Below are positions 32,101 to 44,429 of a stretch of DNA of 64,000 bases, piece after piece (the first letter of the stretch is position 1; each line of letters starts with the position of its first letter). Where the stretch lies: positions 15,629,422-15,693,421 of the forward strand of contig JAJEKV010000033.1 of NCBI GenBank assembly GCA_021234155.1, given 5' to 3'. A program made the position numbers and the translations under genes. The DNA comes from Isoetes taiwanensis. Lineage: Eukaryota; Streptophyta; Lycopodiopsida; Isoetales; Isoetaceae. The notes under the pieces were generated by a model. It saw nothing but the letters and a program-made list of their open reading frames with translations, made no database searches and was not told the DNA's origin.

Positions 32101-33491
32101 ACATGCAACTGTGGTTTCGCCAAGCATCGGCCTCCCAGTTCAATGGAAATTTGTCCAAGGCAAATCGGCCTACTTTTGGCTTTCGTCCCATGCTTCTCCA
32201 TTATTGTCATAACCCTAACTTTGCCTCTTTTCAGATTCTTCCTTCCGCTGTGTATTAATGCAACAGAGCTCCTTTGATGGTAGAAAAACCTTACAACCGC
32301 ATTTCTTGTTCCTTGTCGGGTTATACCGTTTCTATCATCCGACGGGCTGCAAAAGGACCACTTTGCAATTACAATCTTTGCAATTACAATCTTTTTCTTT
32401 TCATGTAGGAGTTTCGGTACATAATGCACAGCTTCAAACTTGCAAGGTACAGGTCTTTTTAATTGCATATGATTGCTCTTAGAAATATCTTTGCCTTTGT
32501 AGTCTTCATTCCTACTCTAGGCAGCTAAGGTCGCCCCTTGCTTCTTCCATCAACACAAGCTTATCAATACTAGATTATTTCTTTACAAGAATCTAAATTG
32601 TTTTACTTATAATCGATGTCGCACTTTGTACAAGCATCCACAATTCCAAGCTGAGATGCATAAGATGAAGGAAGATTTCAAACGACTCTCTTCTCGCAAA
32701 CTATTAGGGTATTGCGAATGCTTTTTCTCTCTGCTTCTCACCAATAATAAGGCTCAAGCTCTCGAAAAGCTACGAACAAAATATTAACCTAACTAGCCCA
32801 AATCAGAGCTTGTTAATAACCTCATTTTGATTATGCTTAAGCTTTTGCTGCTATTCTTTCCTTCCCATTTTGCTAGCATTACGCCTTTTCTCCAAGAACT
32901 CTTTGTTTCAAGGCCCATGTACGCGGAAAATCCTCGTCGTAAGAGGTTGCAATGGACTGCATACAAGGCATGGGCCCGATTGATCTCGTGAAAACACCAC
33001 TACATACCTCATCCATTGGGCTCATCGACCGAGTTTTTCATTGTACAAAGGTCTGTAGGCAAGCCTCCGCATCATAAAGTCCCCGATGATTATTTGTTGG
33101 GAAGTATAAGAATCTTTTTTTTACCTAGATGGAAGACAAGATAGAGCCTCAAATACTCATTTTATGGTCAGTGTACATGCACCTTTAAGCCTCGAATGGG
33201 ATACTTTAAATTTTTGTTTGAGTCCCTTTCCTTTCAATCCTATTAATTATTAATGCTCCACTTCGCCTCATACTTGCATCATCCATAGAAAACGTAAACT
33301 TGCTCAAAACTTAAACTTGCCCTTCCAAACAAGAATGTTGCCTCCCATCTTCATTGAGCATGGTGCATTTGTCTTGTCATCCGAATTTATTCATGTAACA
33401 CTATTTGTCCGCATCTTCACACCTGCTCAAGTGTTTAGAAGCATAAACGGGTGCTATTTCTCGACAAAGGTGGATCGCTAAAAGCAGTGAA
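29161..33491. other. Unit-2 stretch: paralogue of 438-5,218
   Basis: Apart from the kinase-like fragment at 30,686-30,935, no gene is recognised. It carries the same direct repeats and inverted repeat as unit 1 and lacks the 420-base block. Numerous differences from unit 1 fall on CHG triplets, for example ttccgacgatc against ttcctgacgcatc near 29,330. Confidence 0.5.
30686..30935 (-). pseudogene. Receptor-like kinase C-lobe fragment (unit 2)
   Basis: Nearly identical to the unit-1 fragment over the part coding DPLLQQDF to QEACGNLAV. The upstream end differs by small indels around 30,935, so the frame is shorter. Unit 3 lacks this segment because it begins further downstream. Confidence 0.4.
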
Positions 33492-33870
33492 TTGACACTT
33501 CTTTCCTGGGCTGCAATGGAGAGCGATGCCGCTACTTATGCATCCCTTCTTAGGCAAAGGTGTATCAAAGAAAAGGCTTTCGTATTATTGGGTAAGTGCG
33601 TTCATGCCGCTAGTAGAAATGGATTTCAGCAAGAGAGAATAATGTGTAATTTACTTTTGAGATATATTGTAAATGTGGGTCTCAGAATGCAAGCATAGAA
33701 GGTTTTGTCTCCATAAAAATGTGTACTCTTGGACTATCACGATTGTGTCTTATCTGCGGCAGCTTGATTTATTCAAAGAAATTGCAGATGGGAGGTTTGA
33801 AACCCAATATAATATCCCCGATGCCATGATTGCCGCTTATGCACATTATGGGCAAAACCATATTTGCTAG
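33492..33870 (+). pseudogene. PPR protein fragment (unit 2)
   Basis: The clearest PPR copy: WAAMESDAATYASLLRQRC, then KEKAFVLLGKCVHAASRN and NGFQQERIMCNLLL lie in one frame at 33,510-33,665. The matching NVYSWTI and LFKEI part follows in another frame. Matches the PPR consensus T..SLL..C...K.L..GK.VHA. The frame breaks where the Y.KCG motif should be (near 33,660). Same position in the duplicated unit as the copies at 5,219 and 52,758. Confidence 0.65.
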
Positions 33871-36367
33871 ATAGTTTAGTCACCGCTTTGGAAAGAATGC
33901 AAAAGTTCTCCAACAATCAAAATGATCAGAGATCGGAAAAGCATACGGCACTGGGTTCCATCCATCATTTATCTCATTCACAACAATGTACAATTGGTAA
34001 CTCTCACATATGTGGACACATCAACATACCAAATTATGGAAAATCTCAAAATTATCACAACCGGCGCCTTATTTCGTAAGACAATTTTATAGTGAGATAC
34101 CAATACCGAAATATAGTACCTAGTTTGATCCGACATTTGGGCATCTGCCTTGCGTGGCCTTTTTAAAAAGGAGGCTTTCAAATTTGCAAAGGGATAGCTA
34201 TAATTTTGTTGGCACTTGGAACAACTACAAGCTAGGTTTGAATGGGCAAAGAGGAATCGGTGTATGGACAAGGCCTATACAGCTACCTCTCGACCTTGTA
34301 CCGCAGATAAAGGGTTGTGGCGAAGCCTGACCGTGGCAAACTTTTCTTTGCACCAATACAGGGGGTATATGTTTGGTATATTGTCACCGCCTTTCAAAGA
34401 TCGCCAGAGTTTACACGGAGTTCCTAATGAAGAAGGATTATGATTTCCGTATTGGCAAAACTTGCAACTCTATACATGCTTCCGACACGCCCATTATATG
34501 CTAGGTTTATGCCACATCAATGGCTATGCTATTAACAATGGTGCTATCGGGCCTCTCCTTTTCCTTCCGACCTACCTTGCGTGTTCTCCACAATCTTTTG
34601 TGCATGTCACTTCAAATGTACTTTACACCAAAGACACTTCTTGATTGCTTATCCCGCCTTTACAACTACCACAACGTCAAGGCAATCGTGACATCATATT
34701 GCGGAACATAAATATGTATTTATTCTTATTATTCCTTTATTGTTTACACAAAGTCATCGTGGCAATTACCGGCAATATTTCCTGTGCAATATTTCTTGGC
34801 AAGCTTAGGAAATGGGATGCTACTTTGATGTGTCATAGACAAATGTTCTTATGTCAGGAATGGTGAGTCAATTTCCATTACATCCGCAATAAATCCAATG
34901 AATTGATGTTTTAGTTTAGGGGGCTAGGCTATTCTTGAGTGTAGTCTAGGCCTAATTTTTTTCATATATTGATTTATCTTCGATGCATATTAACTTATAT
35001 CCGATGCGGTGGCCATCGCCATCAAGTATCCTCACACCCCTTGAAATATACAATCGATCTCTCGCTTGCCAACATGCACTCAATATTTATGTCACTGGAA
35101 ATGATAATAACATTCATTGCTTAATATGTTTATAAGAAATATTCATTGCTCATTATTACAAGAAATATACCATGCAAAGATTAAATCAACAATCTCATAT
35201 CCCGCTTCCAAAACTAAGAAATACCGGTACCTTAAATGGAGGGTATTATCTAAAGTATCCAAGCAACATATGCTATTTCATATACAATAAATTTCAATAC
35301 AATTTTGCCCTAATACACCTTGCTCTAATCTTCTTTATGCTTTTATTTTCTATGGCTGTATGCGTGCCTTTTTGCTAGTTTCTTTTGTCCGTTTTAGTTT
35401 GTGGTTTGAAAGACAAAGTACAAGGCGGCCAATTTCTTTATTTTATTCACTCATTCTCTTCTTTAAGTATATTCCTTTTTAATAAATTTGTGAAATTCGC
35501 CTCTCATTATTTCTTTAACACGCTTCTTTTTTTCTTTCCTTTTGTTTTACTTACTAGAGAAGCAAGATTTGAAAACGATTTAGCAACTTGATGAGTTAAT
35601 ATATGAAGCATTTCATTTACCAAAGTATGAAATACTTGATAGTGCTTTATTGAAATCCATACAAAAGAATTTGAAATTTTATTTGGGCCGCTCAACGAAC
35701 ATAGTTTCTGCTTAAATCCCCGAAATGGCACGCATTTTAGATCCATTTGAAAAATGCACCATCCGAAAATGCTACTTCTCTGGAGCTTTCCATGGCGACA
35801 CTCGTGCTTTTAATGCTCACTGATTTCGAAGACAAAAAGCCATGGCCTCTTGTTCATACCACAAAACACAAGAGGGTCGAAAACCCCTTCTAAGAAATTA
35901 GAAACGGGCTTTGTATGATTGGTCGTCCTTGAGAATTATTGTTGGAATTGTTGTCATGCCATATTGATAATTAATAATTGAACAGAGGGAGTCGTGGCAG
36001 CAGCGTGAAGCATCCGCCTCGGGTAAAGCTTTGAGAGAGATCGGCTTGTGGTCGGGTCATTTCGGTTCGGATCGGATTTGGAAGCACAGTGATTTTGAGC
36101 ATAGCCATAGCTTCATAATCGATGTAGATGTATGTAAACAGCCTATAGTTGAAAAGCTCAATTATCGCCAAAGATATAAGAAATGCATATCATCTTGGTA
36201 GCTTCAAACATGCTTGTCAACTTACCATTCTAGGATGGATTGTAGTCAAGAAAATTGTTGTGAAATCACAGTTTAGAACATCTCTTCCATAGACCTGCAG
36301 AAGATTTGGAAACAGAGCACGATAAGAAATAGCTACAAAGAAAATAAACTATTTACCTCAAACATAC

Positions 36368-38036
36368 CTTTTGTGATGGAACATGAGCAAGCAAGAACCC
36401 GAACTTCTAATTGCTCTTTCCTTATAAATTGCTCTTTTGTTGATAGTTCATCAAGTACCGCTTTGGTTTCTATCAAAAGGATGAATATGAAACGAAGAAT
36501 GAGGAAAGCAAAGATCTACTACCCGATTAAAATAATAGGGTCAACCTCACATGTAGAACATGATCGTGTCATTCATGCAAACAAATCAAAATAAGCACAT
36601 CGCAATGAGACCATTTTGAATAGACATTGCAACTGCATTTCTTGCATGCATTCCGTGATGGATTCAAACGTCTCAAACTCGTGATACATAAGGCACCCGG
36701 ACCTGATGCATAGGATGTCAAGAATCAATAAAAATGACGATTTGGAAAGAATGGATTAAGTGGAATCAACGATAAGAACTCATCAAAAATAACAAATTGC
36801 AAAGATGTGATGCATTACAATAAAAAAGTGAAAGCCATATAAGAATCGAAAATAATCAAAGAATCAAATGCAAGTGCATTGATACATTGTAATGCGTAAC
36901 TACCGCCAAGACATATTTTCAAGTAGACCAAACGAAGAACTAAAATAGATAAATTGCGGATGGACAACTACTAAAACTATTAGCCTATAAATACTAATGA
37001 GAAGAATTGAGACAAATCGATAGAATTGCTCGTGTCATTAATGCTCGTTAATGTCAAGTACCTTCCAATACAACCAAGATCGGATCCATTAAAATCATCA
37101 TGAACCAAAGATAATTAGTGCTTTCTCGCAGAATAAGTTAGCATGTCATTATACAATTTAATGCCCCAAAAAGCAACATGTAACCAAATAGATAGACAAA
37201 CATGGCAACATCCTTGAAATATTTTCACATTCAACAAAAGCATTATTGAAAGAATCATGTGTATTGAAAGAGCTTGGTTCTAGCAAGAATTATTCCATAG
37301 TAGAAAACGGTGCAACATAAAGTACCTAAGTAAGATATAATCTGCCTTATTATTCTTAGTTTGAGGTGCATATTTCTCATCAAATATATCACCAACTCGA
37401 CATAGAAGCTCGGGACTAAGAAAACACCGGATTATCTCAAGAAAATAATTGAATCTCACCATCATGCATCAAACGAGAAGTCGGGGACTAAAAAATGCAT
37501 ATCATGCAATAAAGTTTGTTGCTTATGTATAAATTCCCCGACTTGCCTCACCGGCCTCAAAACCGAAGATGCATCTCCTACCAATGTAATCAAACAAAAT
37601 AATAATCGACATGATAGACACACAAAATAGATGTGAACAGGGAAAACAGAAAAAATAGTGGGAAGAGGGGAAACGGAATTAACCCGCCAAAAAAACTATG
37701 ATCGCCGATGAAAATGTAGCAACAAAATGAAGCCACGCTCACCGCTATTTCTCCATTTTTACTCCTTGGAGGTTCTCAAGGCTCTTCTTGTTTTGAACCA
37801 TGGTTCTCGCCATGGTTCTCGCCATGGTTTTGAACCATGGTTCTCGCCATGGCCAGCTATGAGACGCTGAAATAGAAAAGGAAGGGGACGATAATTGAGA
37901 AGCTACTGAGAGGAGAGAGGCCGCATCCAAGGAGCTGATGTTGCATAAGATCACAAAGCAGTATTTGAGAACAATAGTGACCTCGAAATACGCATAGAAG
38001 ATAGTGTTCTTCATCGCACCCTTCAAGAAGCATCGG
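36368..38036 (-). pseudogene. Unrecognised multi-exon coding remnant (unit 2)
   Basis: Paralogue of the 8,130-9,802 block. It retains VGDIFDEKYAPQTKNNKADY at 37,280-37,465, but the upstream PSVFLRPDFYVE part is frameshifted by changes at a CAG-like site and at the gaagctcgg region. The exon ending in the GTATGT donor is intact at about 36,369-36,522. Confidence 0.45.
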
Positions 38037-38100
38037 TTGCAAGCTAGATTCGCTGGCGTGTCCGGAGTTGAACGCCAACGAGCTTTTAACATACAAACAA

Positions 38101-38486
38101 ATGGACAAATGGCTATGGAGTCGCAGGTTCCGAGATCGACATAACATTGAGGGCCATAAAATATGGCAAAAAGAGATGTTGAACTGCTGTTGGTATGTGA
38201 GGATGGCCATGACCTTTACCGCTAAGGAAAAGCATTGCCCATCCCGCCATGAGACAATGGATAAGGTAGATTTGAAATATAATCAAAGATGTTCATGATC
38301 ATGAGGATAAAATGAAAAGAACGGAACATGATTGGAAGACACTAGAGCCGCATTTAAATTTTCCTAGTCGATTTCAAAATAAAACGGATAATGCCGCTCT
38401 ATTGAGGTACATTAGTCTTGCTCTCTCTCAGAATCGTTATTTTAATGCGCCAAAATCCAGTCCTCATGTCTTTTATCTTCTCCCAC
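38101..38486 (+). pseudogene. RLT/homeobox-DDT-like zinc-motif fragment (unit 2)
   Basis: Starts MDKWLWSRRFRDRHNIEGH and continues to KEMLNCCWYVRMAMTFT, where the frame leaves the zinc motif; the motif itself continues in another frame with HCPSRHETMDK. The downstream KMKRTEHDWKTLEPHL and RFQNKTDNAALLRYISLALS are readable. Same context as the unit-1 copy, immediately upstream of the short ggctttgaaggtc repeats. Confidence 0.4.
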
Positions 38487-39356
38487 GATCGTGATACCCG
38501 AGGGCTTTGAAGGTCGCATGGACAAGCTCTAAGGCTTCATCCACGAGGCTTTGAAGGTCGTGGATACCGGCCGAGGCTTTGGGCCCGTGTTTTTAGAGTG
38601 AAAAGTGCTACGCTATTGACGAACTATTACGTAGTAATATATGTCTTTTTTTTTGTGACAAATAAAATTACGTAAGCCAAGTTTAGTGTACAAGGTATCC
38701 TGGGCTGATGACTTCATTTTACAATGAGGAAGTGTCGAACAAGTATTTAACTTCAAGTCATCTTGCCATGCTTTGACCTTACACAGCTTGATAATAACCC
38801 GAGGCTTGGAAATGACCTCTTAGGGTCAAGAATGTTAGAAAATGCTCACTTTTTGCACCAAGCAAGCCATGGTTTTCGTGATCAAATTAAGCATGGGATT
38901 GCAGTCTAATTAAAGGGCCGTGGTGATATATAGCTATTTTAAAACCCTCTCAACTTCCTAAGTATGAATCGAAGATTTAACATACATATGTCAAACCCTC
39001 CAAACATATCACACACCTGAGAAGCCGCAAAACGAACCCTAAATATTCCTATGCTAAATGAAAAATTATCCATACCGCTTCACCGATTGAAGAAACGAGA
39101 ATTCCACCGCTTTTATCGGTTTGAAGTGAAGCGCCATGTTTTCTTGACTCCGTGGGCCCGAAAGAGATGCCATCGGATTGAACCCTCGTAGCTCTCTGCT
39201 CGATGTCCGTGATCCTCGTTGGCTGCTTTCGTTGTCGAAATCACTCAAAGGTTTCGCTCCCAAAGGGAACAGTTCCTTTCCTTCAATGGCTTGGAAGCTA
39301 TAATAGGGCCAAAGAAACATCTTTAGATGGAATGGCCCAAAGAGAAAAAATCTTCC

Positions 39357-39363
39357 TATAAAA
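39357..39363 (+). promoter_or_regulatory. TATA box of PEBP-like gene (unit 2)
   Basis: TATAAAA 48 bases upstream of the ATG at 39,411; same position and flanks as in the other units. Confidence 0.6.
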
Positions 39364-39410
39364 GTTGGAAGAGAATGTTGTTTGTAGCGAAGTAGCCTAG
39401 CAAAGCAATA

Positions 39411-40376
39411 ATGAAGATGCTTGTAGCCTTATGTTTGATGATGATGACAACGACGATATATTTCTCAAACAAAGAAGACATCCAGTTTCCTTGACATTAA
39501 GGTTTCCATATATGCACAATGAGGTGGTGAGAGATATGGAGTTTGTTCCTCTTGCCGAAATTGCTCATCCTCCAATCATTACAATCGATTGGGGTAAGGA
39601 TAATAGCTCAACACCACCAACAACACAAACGCCCATAGTTAACTCAACATCTCCAACTCTAGCTCCAGCTCGAAAGCACCCAAGATCGGCACCCAGAGAA
39701 TCATTTGGAGCTTCAGCACTAGAATCATTTGTAACTTGGGAAGTACCTTCTAATAACTTCTACTCATTGATTGCCATTGATAGATTTGCCATCTCCATCG
39801 CCAATCCTCAACCTCACCCTCCTCACCACCCCATACCTCATCCTCATTCACAACCCAAATCGTTTCCTCATCCTTATACTTACCCCAAACATCCCAAATC
39901 TCATCCCCGGCCCCCTCGCTCATCCTAAACCTCATCCTCGTCCTCATCCTCACCCCAAACATTCCAAATCTCATCCGCATCCTCCTCCTCCTCCTCACCC
40001 CAAATCTCATCCCCATCCTCGTCCTCATCCCCATCCTCATCCTCTTGTGCCGCCTAGGCATCAACCTCATCATTTGGAGCACAAAGATATCTATGTGCAT
40101 TATTGGATTGTAGACATTCCTGAAGGAGCGAATGATGTTTCTTCTGGAAAGGTTTATTATTCTTATCAAAAACCCGGTCCCTATGATGGTGATAATGGCT
40201 ATCATACAATTGAATTTCACTTGGTGAAGCAACTGCAACCAGGATTCTTTCACATGCCTAAATATCAACCACGACATCTGCCAGAAACTATCACCTCATC
40301 TCACTACCCCTTAGACTGGAGTAATGATGTTGCGAATACTAGTTTTATTTGTTCTTCTAGGAGGATTTTCCGCTGA
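39411..40376 (+). pseudogene. PEBP-like secreted protein with His/Pro-rich insert (unit 2)
   Basis: The most informative copy. The N-terminal signal sequence is in one frame, then a frame change near 39,460. One long frame (39,480-39,928) runs from VSLTLRFPYMHNEVV through FVTWEVPSNNFYSLIAIDR into HPIPHPHSQPKSFPHPYTY. After one more frame change near 39,920, the frame to 40,376 reads HPRPHPHPKHSKSHPHPP, then VPPRHQPHHLEHKDIYVHYW, the PEBP-like core and a stop. Here the His-Pro tract is clearly coding and joins both halves, about 80 residues of alternating His/Pro/Lys/Ser. It falls where PEBP proteins have the loop between the D.DAP.. strand and the HW strand. The tract is longer than in units 1 and 3 by several six-base steps. 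Confidence 0.55.
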
Positions 40377-40675
40377 AGGCATTGTGTAAATGTCTTTAGG
40401 TTTTTGTATAGGAATTTATATATATAATATATATTGAATACTTTTTTGTGTCTTCTAAACATATATAAGTCTGTTTGAATTTTTGTTTGATGGAATATTT
40501 CCGTTCCAAGAAAAAACCTTGGAGCACCACGTGTACTTCAAAAATTCAAAAATACAGTTAAAAAAAAATTAAATGGATTGACTGCGTGACGTCACGTTAT
40601 GATCCATTGTAATCGGCTCTGGATCTGAGCAAAAAAGGGTAAAATCTGCGATTTCTTCCTCTGCAAGCAAATTTC

Positions 40676-40966
40676 TTGGATGCTAATCTGCTCTTCCTAT
40701 GATGCCCGCTGTGGGCGATTGTGTGCTCCATACTTCTAAGCTTGAATGTAAAAGGTAATGAGAAGGCGTGGTCGGCTTTACGAACTGCGCAGATGGCTGG
40801 CTTTCAACCAAGCTCTGGTTTTGGTTTTGGGCTCCAAGCATCACTAAGGATGTTGATCTATCTTTCACTAGGCTGTTCCGACCACCCATCCTACGCCAAA
40901 TAAATCAAGATCCCCTGTTCTTCTATGCCCCGGGCCTCCTAAATCCGCTGCCCCTTTTGTGTAAAA
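40676..40966 (+). pseudogene. Unrecognised exon with internal deletions (unit 2)
   Basis: Begins like the unit-3 exon (LDANLLFL), then reads SLNVKGNEKAWSAL. It lacks 23 bases after ggttttggg and about 150 bases after tttcacta, joining directly to ggctgttccgacc. The end, with CCTCCTAAATCCGC and the CAG|GTAAGC motif, is conserved. The deletions make it shorter than the other copies and argue that it is non-functional. Confidence 0.5.
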
Positions 40967-41067
40967 CCAGGTAAGCGTTAGTTCAAGCTTAGTTTCGTAG
41001 TTTAGTTTCATTGGGCATGGCAAATGTAAAGTTTACTTGAGCTTAGCATTCTTCTCTGAGAGTTAAA

Positions 41068-41141
41068 TTCGCCCATATCTCTGCCTATATTGTTCTTTGC
41101 GAATCGATTTGGGGCCGTGAAGCCGCATTTTGATTCTAGTG
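41068..41141. repeat. Micro-inversion in unit 2
   Basis: Up to ccatatct the sequence matches unit 1 (17,562-17,570). It then reads the reverse complement of the unit-1 F-box leader: ctgcctatattgttcttt, gcgaatcgatttggggcc, gccgcattttgat, matching 17,665 back to about 17,584. A 21-base piece inside is deleted between copies of gattt. In unit 1 the words ctccatatct and agatatggag lie at the two ends of the inverted piece, a natural pair for the inversion. Confidence 0.75.
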
Positions 41142-42277
41142 TTAATCTAATGGCATTTCTTTTTTTGGATTGAGCATGAATTAAGCATTCTCATTTTTCT
41201 TATTTACTATTTGTTGCATTACTGGGTTTGTTGGAGTTGGCGCCGGCATGTCCGCCATTGTTTCATGTCGCAAATAGGCGTGACTATCTTATTTCTCGCC
41301 ACTCAAAGTTATTTCGCAAGCTAGCCCATGCAAGATATCTTCTCAAGGCACAAGAAAGAAGTAGATACTTATCTAAGTTTTTGGAAATGAAAGTCCGAGA
41401 TATGGCAAATTTGCAAAGATGCTTATGCAATATGATCGAATCATAAGCCCGTGAAAAGGGCATGATTTCCACTTTTTCCAGCTTCCTTTCTTTTGGTATC
41501 GAGAGCAATTAAGGCTTCAAAAATGATTTGCATCTTTGTACTCTAGATGAAGCCATGTTGTCTTCTGTCATATGCCGGAGTTGTGGACACTGCATCAAGA
41601 ACAGAGGTGCCAGAGTTTGGAACCTGCAAATGGGCTTTTGATGTTAAAGAGGCATTTGGTTTTGTTAGGGCTTTTTGGTTCACTTTCTACATGGCTTGCC
41701 GGACTTGGCCTATGAGCTTGATACTCCAGAAAACTTCGTGAGCAGAGCTGCAATGGGTCTCAATCCTTCTGCCATACTGGCATTCTTATCTTCAATGTTT
41801 GCAACATCTCTATCTTTTCATCAGAACTTTGAAGTCTTTTTTGTCTGAGAAACACAATTTTCAGCATAGAAGTCTGACCTTAGCTCCTTGGCATTCATCT
41901 TTTCTTTGCTATTTTGTTTTCCAGTTTAGCCAGGCCTTGCTCTCTTTGATATGGTGAGATGATATTTTGCCTTTTTTATCCTTTCAGGATTGGACTTCTA
42001 TGCAGCCATGATTGCACTTTGCGTGTTGCCAAGCTGAAAGTTATAACCTTTGCCTGATATATAAAAATTCCAAAGATCTGCAAGCATTTATAGGCGGTCA
42101 GTTTTGCCATGTGTTTTTTAGCCTAGGCTATGACGATACAGGGGTAGTGCAATTGCAATGGTACAATTGCAACGTCAAACATAGTCGAATCTGGTAAATC
42201 ATTCTGTGTTATTTTTTATTGTCTTTAGTTTTGTAAAAGCGGCAATTTATTTTACCTAGCTGTGATGTAATACTGAT
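41142..42277. other. Unit-2-specific stretch with unrecognised coding-like pieces
   Basis: A frame at 41,228-41,446 reads PLFHVANRRDYLISRHSKLF, RKLAHARYLLKAQERSRYLS and FLEMKVRDMANLQRCL. A second, at about 41,660-41,810, reads HFLHGLPDLAYELDTPENF then SRAAMGLNPSAILAFLSS. Both have protein-like composition. I recognise neither, and no start or complete gene is evident. No copy elsewhere in the window. Confidence 0.4.
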
Positions 42278-43227
42278 CTTGTGGGGTATGCAAGTACAAA
42301 ATTTGCTATACTGTATAACAAGATTCGCAAAATACTATAAGATTTCAAGCAGAATACTATATAGTGTTGATTTCATACGTGCAAAATACAATTATGAGGG
42401 CTCTCGCTGCCCGGAGTCACCCCCCGTGTGAATATGCACCCAAACCAAAGGGGGTTTAAGGGGGATTTTAATTTAAATGTGTTGGACCCAATGGTTGTGT
42501 TAATTAATGTCAATGGTAGTTATGTGTTGGTTGTTAATGTCAATGGTTGTTATGTGTTGGGGGGTTTAATTTTTATATGTTGGATGTTAATGGTTTGTGT
42601 TGCAAAAAAATTTGGCCCCTTCTGGGCCTTAAGGACATCACACCCCCCCCCCCAGTGAGACAAAAATTTTAGAATTCAAACCAAAAAAAACTAGAATTCA
42701 TTTGAGGCTTTCATCACCGTAGCTTTTTGAATTTCATCACAATAAAACAAATAGAACATAAGTAAAAGTTACCATAAAGATAGAGCAGATTGATCCCATT
42801 ATTCTCAAAGTCATAAAGTTTGCAACACCCATACACACACATTTTTCAACCGAATTTAACAAAGAACCTTTGGCCTCCATGGATTCTTGTGGTGAGAAAC
42901 CAAAGTGGGAAACTTTTCTGCTTGTTAGCACAAGGATCTAGAAGCCTCAAAATCTAAAAATGCATGGTAATTTTTTGCAGGCTTCATTCGGAATGAGCCA
43001 TTCCTGTATTAATCAGCTGGTAGGATGTAAAAGCCTACCAAACCCGGCCGGAAAAATTGCTGTTTTAGCATAGATAACTTAACCAAACATATCCATATCA
43101 TACACTATCAAAAGATCTCGGAGAGAGCTTTCCAACGCAATAAAAATCATCTCAAACAGACCTCGATCAAAAAGTTATGATAAGAAATGTGTTGCCTACG
43201 GGAAACCGCACTACATGCGCCCTTCAT

Positions 43228-43408
43228 GTGCCCATTATGCACCACACACACAAAAAGAGGGCTTTTGGTGTGAGCCATTGGTTGTTGACCATTATGCACC
43301 ACACATACAAAAAAAGAGCTTTTGTTGTGAGCCATTGGTTGTTGACCATTATGCACCACACGCACACAAAAAGGCTTTTGTTGTGAGCCATTGGTTGACC
43401 ATTGGAAA
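43228..43408. repeat. About 50-bp minisatellite, unit 2
   Basis: About three copies of the same unit as at 27,570-27,770, with one repeat fewer. Located in the block corresponding to unit-1 26,540-27,915, but here upstream rather than downstream of the block shared with 21,880-24,765. Confidence 0.8.
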
Positions 43409-43556
43409 AAAAGGCTAAAATCAATGGCTCAGAAATGGTGCACTCTAGATGTACGCATTAGTACATCCATTTGAATACATCACGAAATCATAGGAAAACC
43501 TTAGTGAAAAGCGTACAAAAACACAAAGAAAACCCCCTGTTATTATGCTACATATA

Positions 43557-44429
43557 GGCAGCTTATTTTTTTTGCTAGAAAGTGAGCGTTGTAGTTGAAC
43601 TTTGGCTGGTGTTTTCATTGGCCTGGGGTTTTCACTGGCCAGTATTTGATAGAAGCTGGCAGAGAGACAAGCTAGAGAGACAAGCTATGCTGTAAATGAT
43701 GTTTAAAAGTTGTTAAATGCTTTCCAATTTGAGGTTGCAAAATTGCTGAAAGTAAATGAGATATTGTTGAAACACTTGAACTATATTTGAAGGGTCTCCA
43801 AAATTTTGGTCTTAATGTCCTTTTTATGTAATTTTCTTCTTTGTATGGCCTTTACTTTCTGTTTCTCACAAAGCCTGCATTTATGTGTCAAAACTCATGT
43901 AAATGCATGTGCGAAAGGTCATGTAAATGCATGCATAGTTTTTTATATAAGTTATTCTACCATTATTGTTCAAGAAAACAATTGGCTATCGTACAATCTT
44001 TGACTTGAGGATGACATCACAACGATTGAATGTTGGCCTCATATGCAAAATTGACCTGATATTTAGGGTCAAAGAGGTAGCTTCTACTACCATGGGAAAA
44101 TGGATATGAGAAAATGGATCAACTTTTTTAGGTAGGTGAATAATGTGGGTTCAAATGACACCAAGATATGTGACACTGGAATTTGTTGACAATACAAAGT
44201 TTTAGACCAAATCCTCCCACCTTTTAATTCCATACAATCATAGGGGCACATGGTCAAAGAGAATCATTCTTATTTATCATACTTTTTCTTCATCAACCTA
44301 ACAATGTTATTATGAGTTGGATAAGAACCAACATTGTTGTATAATGCTTTTGACTTCTTGGTTTGAATGATACCAAGATGGGCGTTACACAAATCTACCC
44401 ATGTAAGTAACTTAGAAAAGAGAAATGTT
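43557..44429. other. Unit-2-specific stretch, no recognised gene
   Basis: Begins exactly after the gctacatat end of the dispersed repeat and ends at the GC hairpin. Contains a short duplication (aaatgcatgtgcgaaaggtc / gtaaatgcatgc region near 43,900). Only short ORFs. Confidence 0.5.

Larger units (their letters stand above)
28708..40966 (+). repeat. Segmental duplication, unit 2 core
   Basis: Position 28,708 corresponds to position 1 of the window and the match continues to the splice-donor motif at about 40,970. It lacks the unit-1 block 2,738-3,157; its join reads straight through at 31,436-31,446. It also has two deletions inside the unrecognised exon near 40,830 and 40,870. It differs from unit 1 more often than unit 3 does in some stretches, with the characteristic replacements of CAG by CG, CGG or CAAAG and of CTG by CG or CCG. 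Confidence 0.9.
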
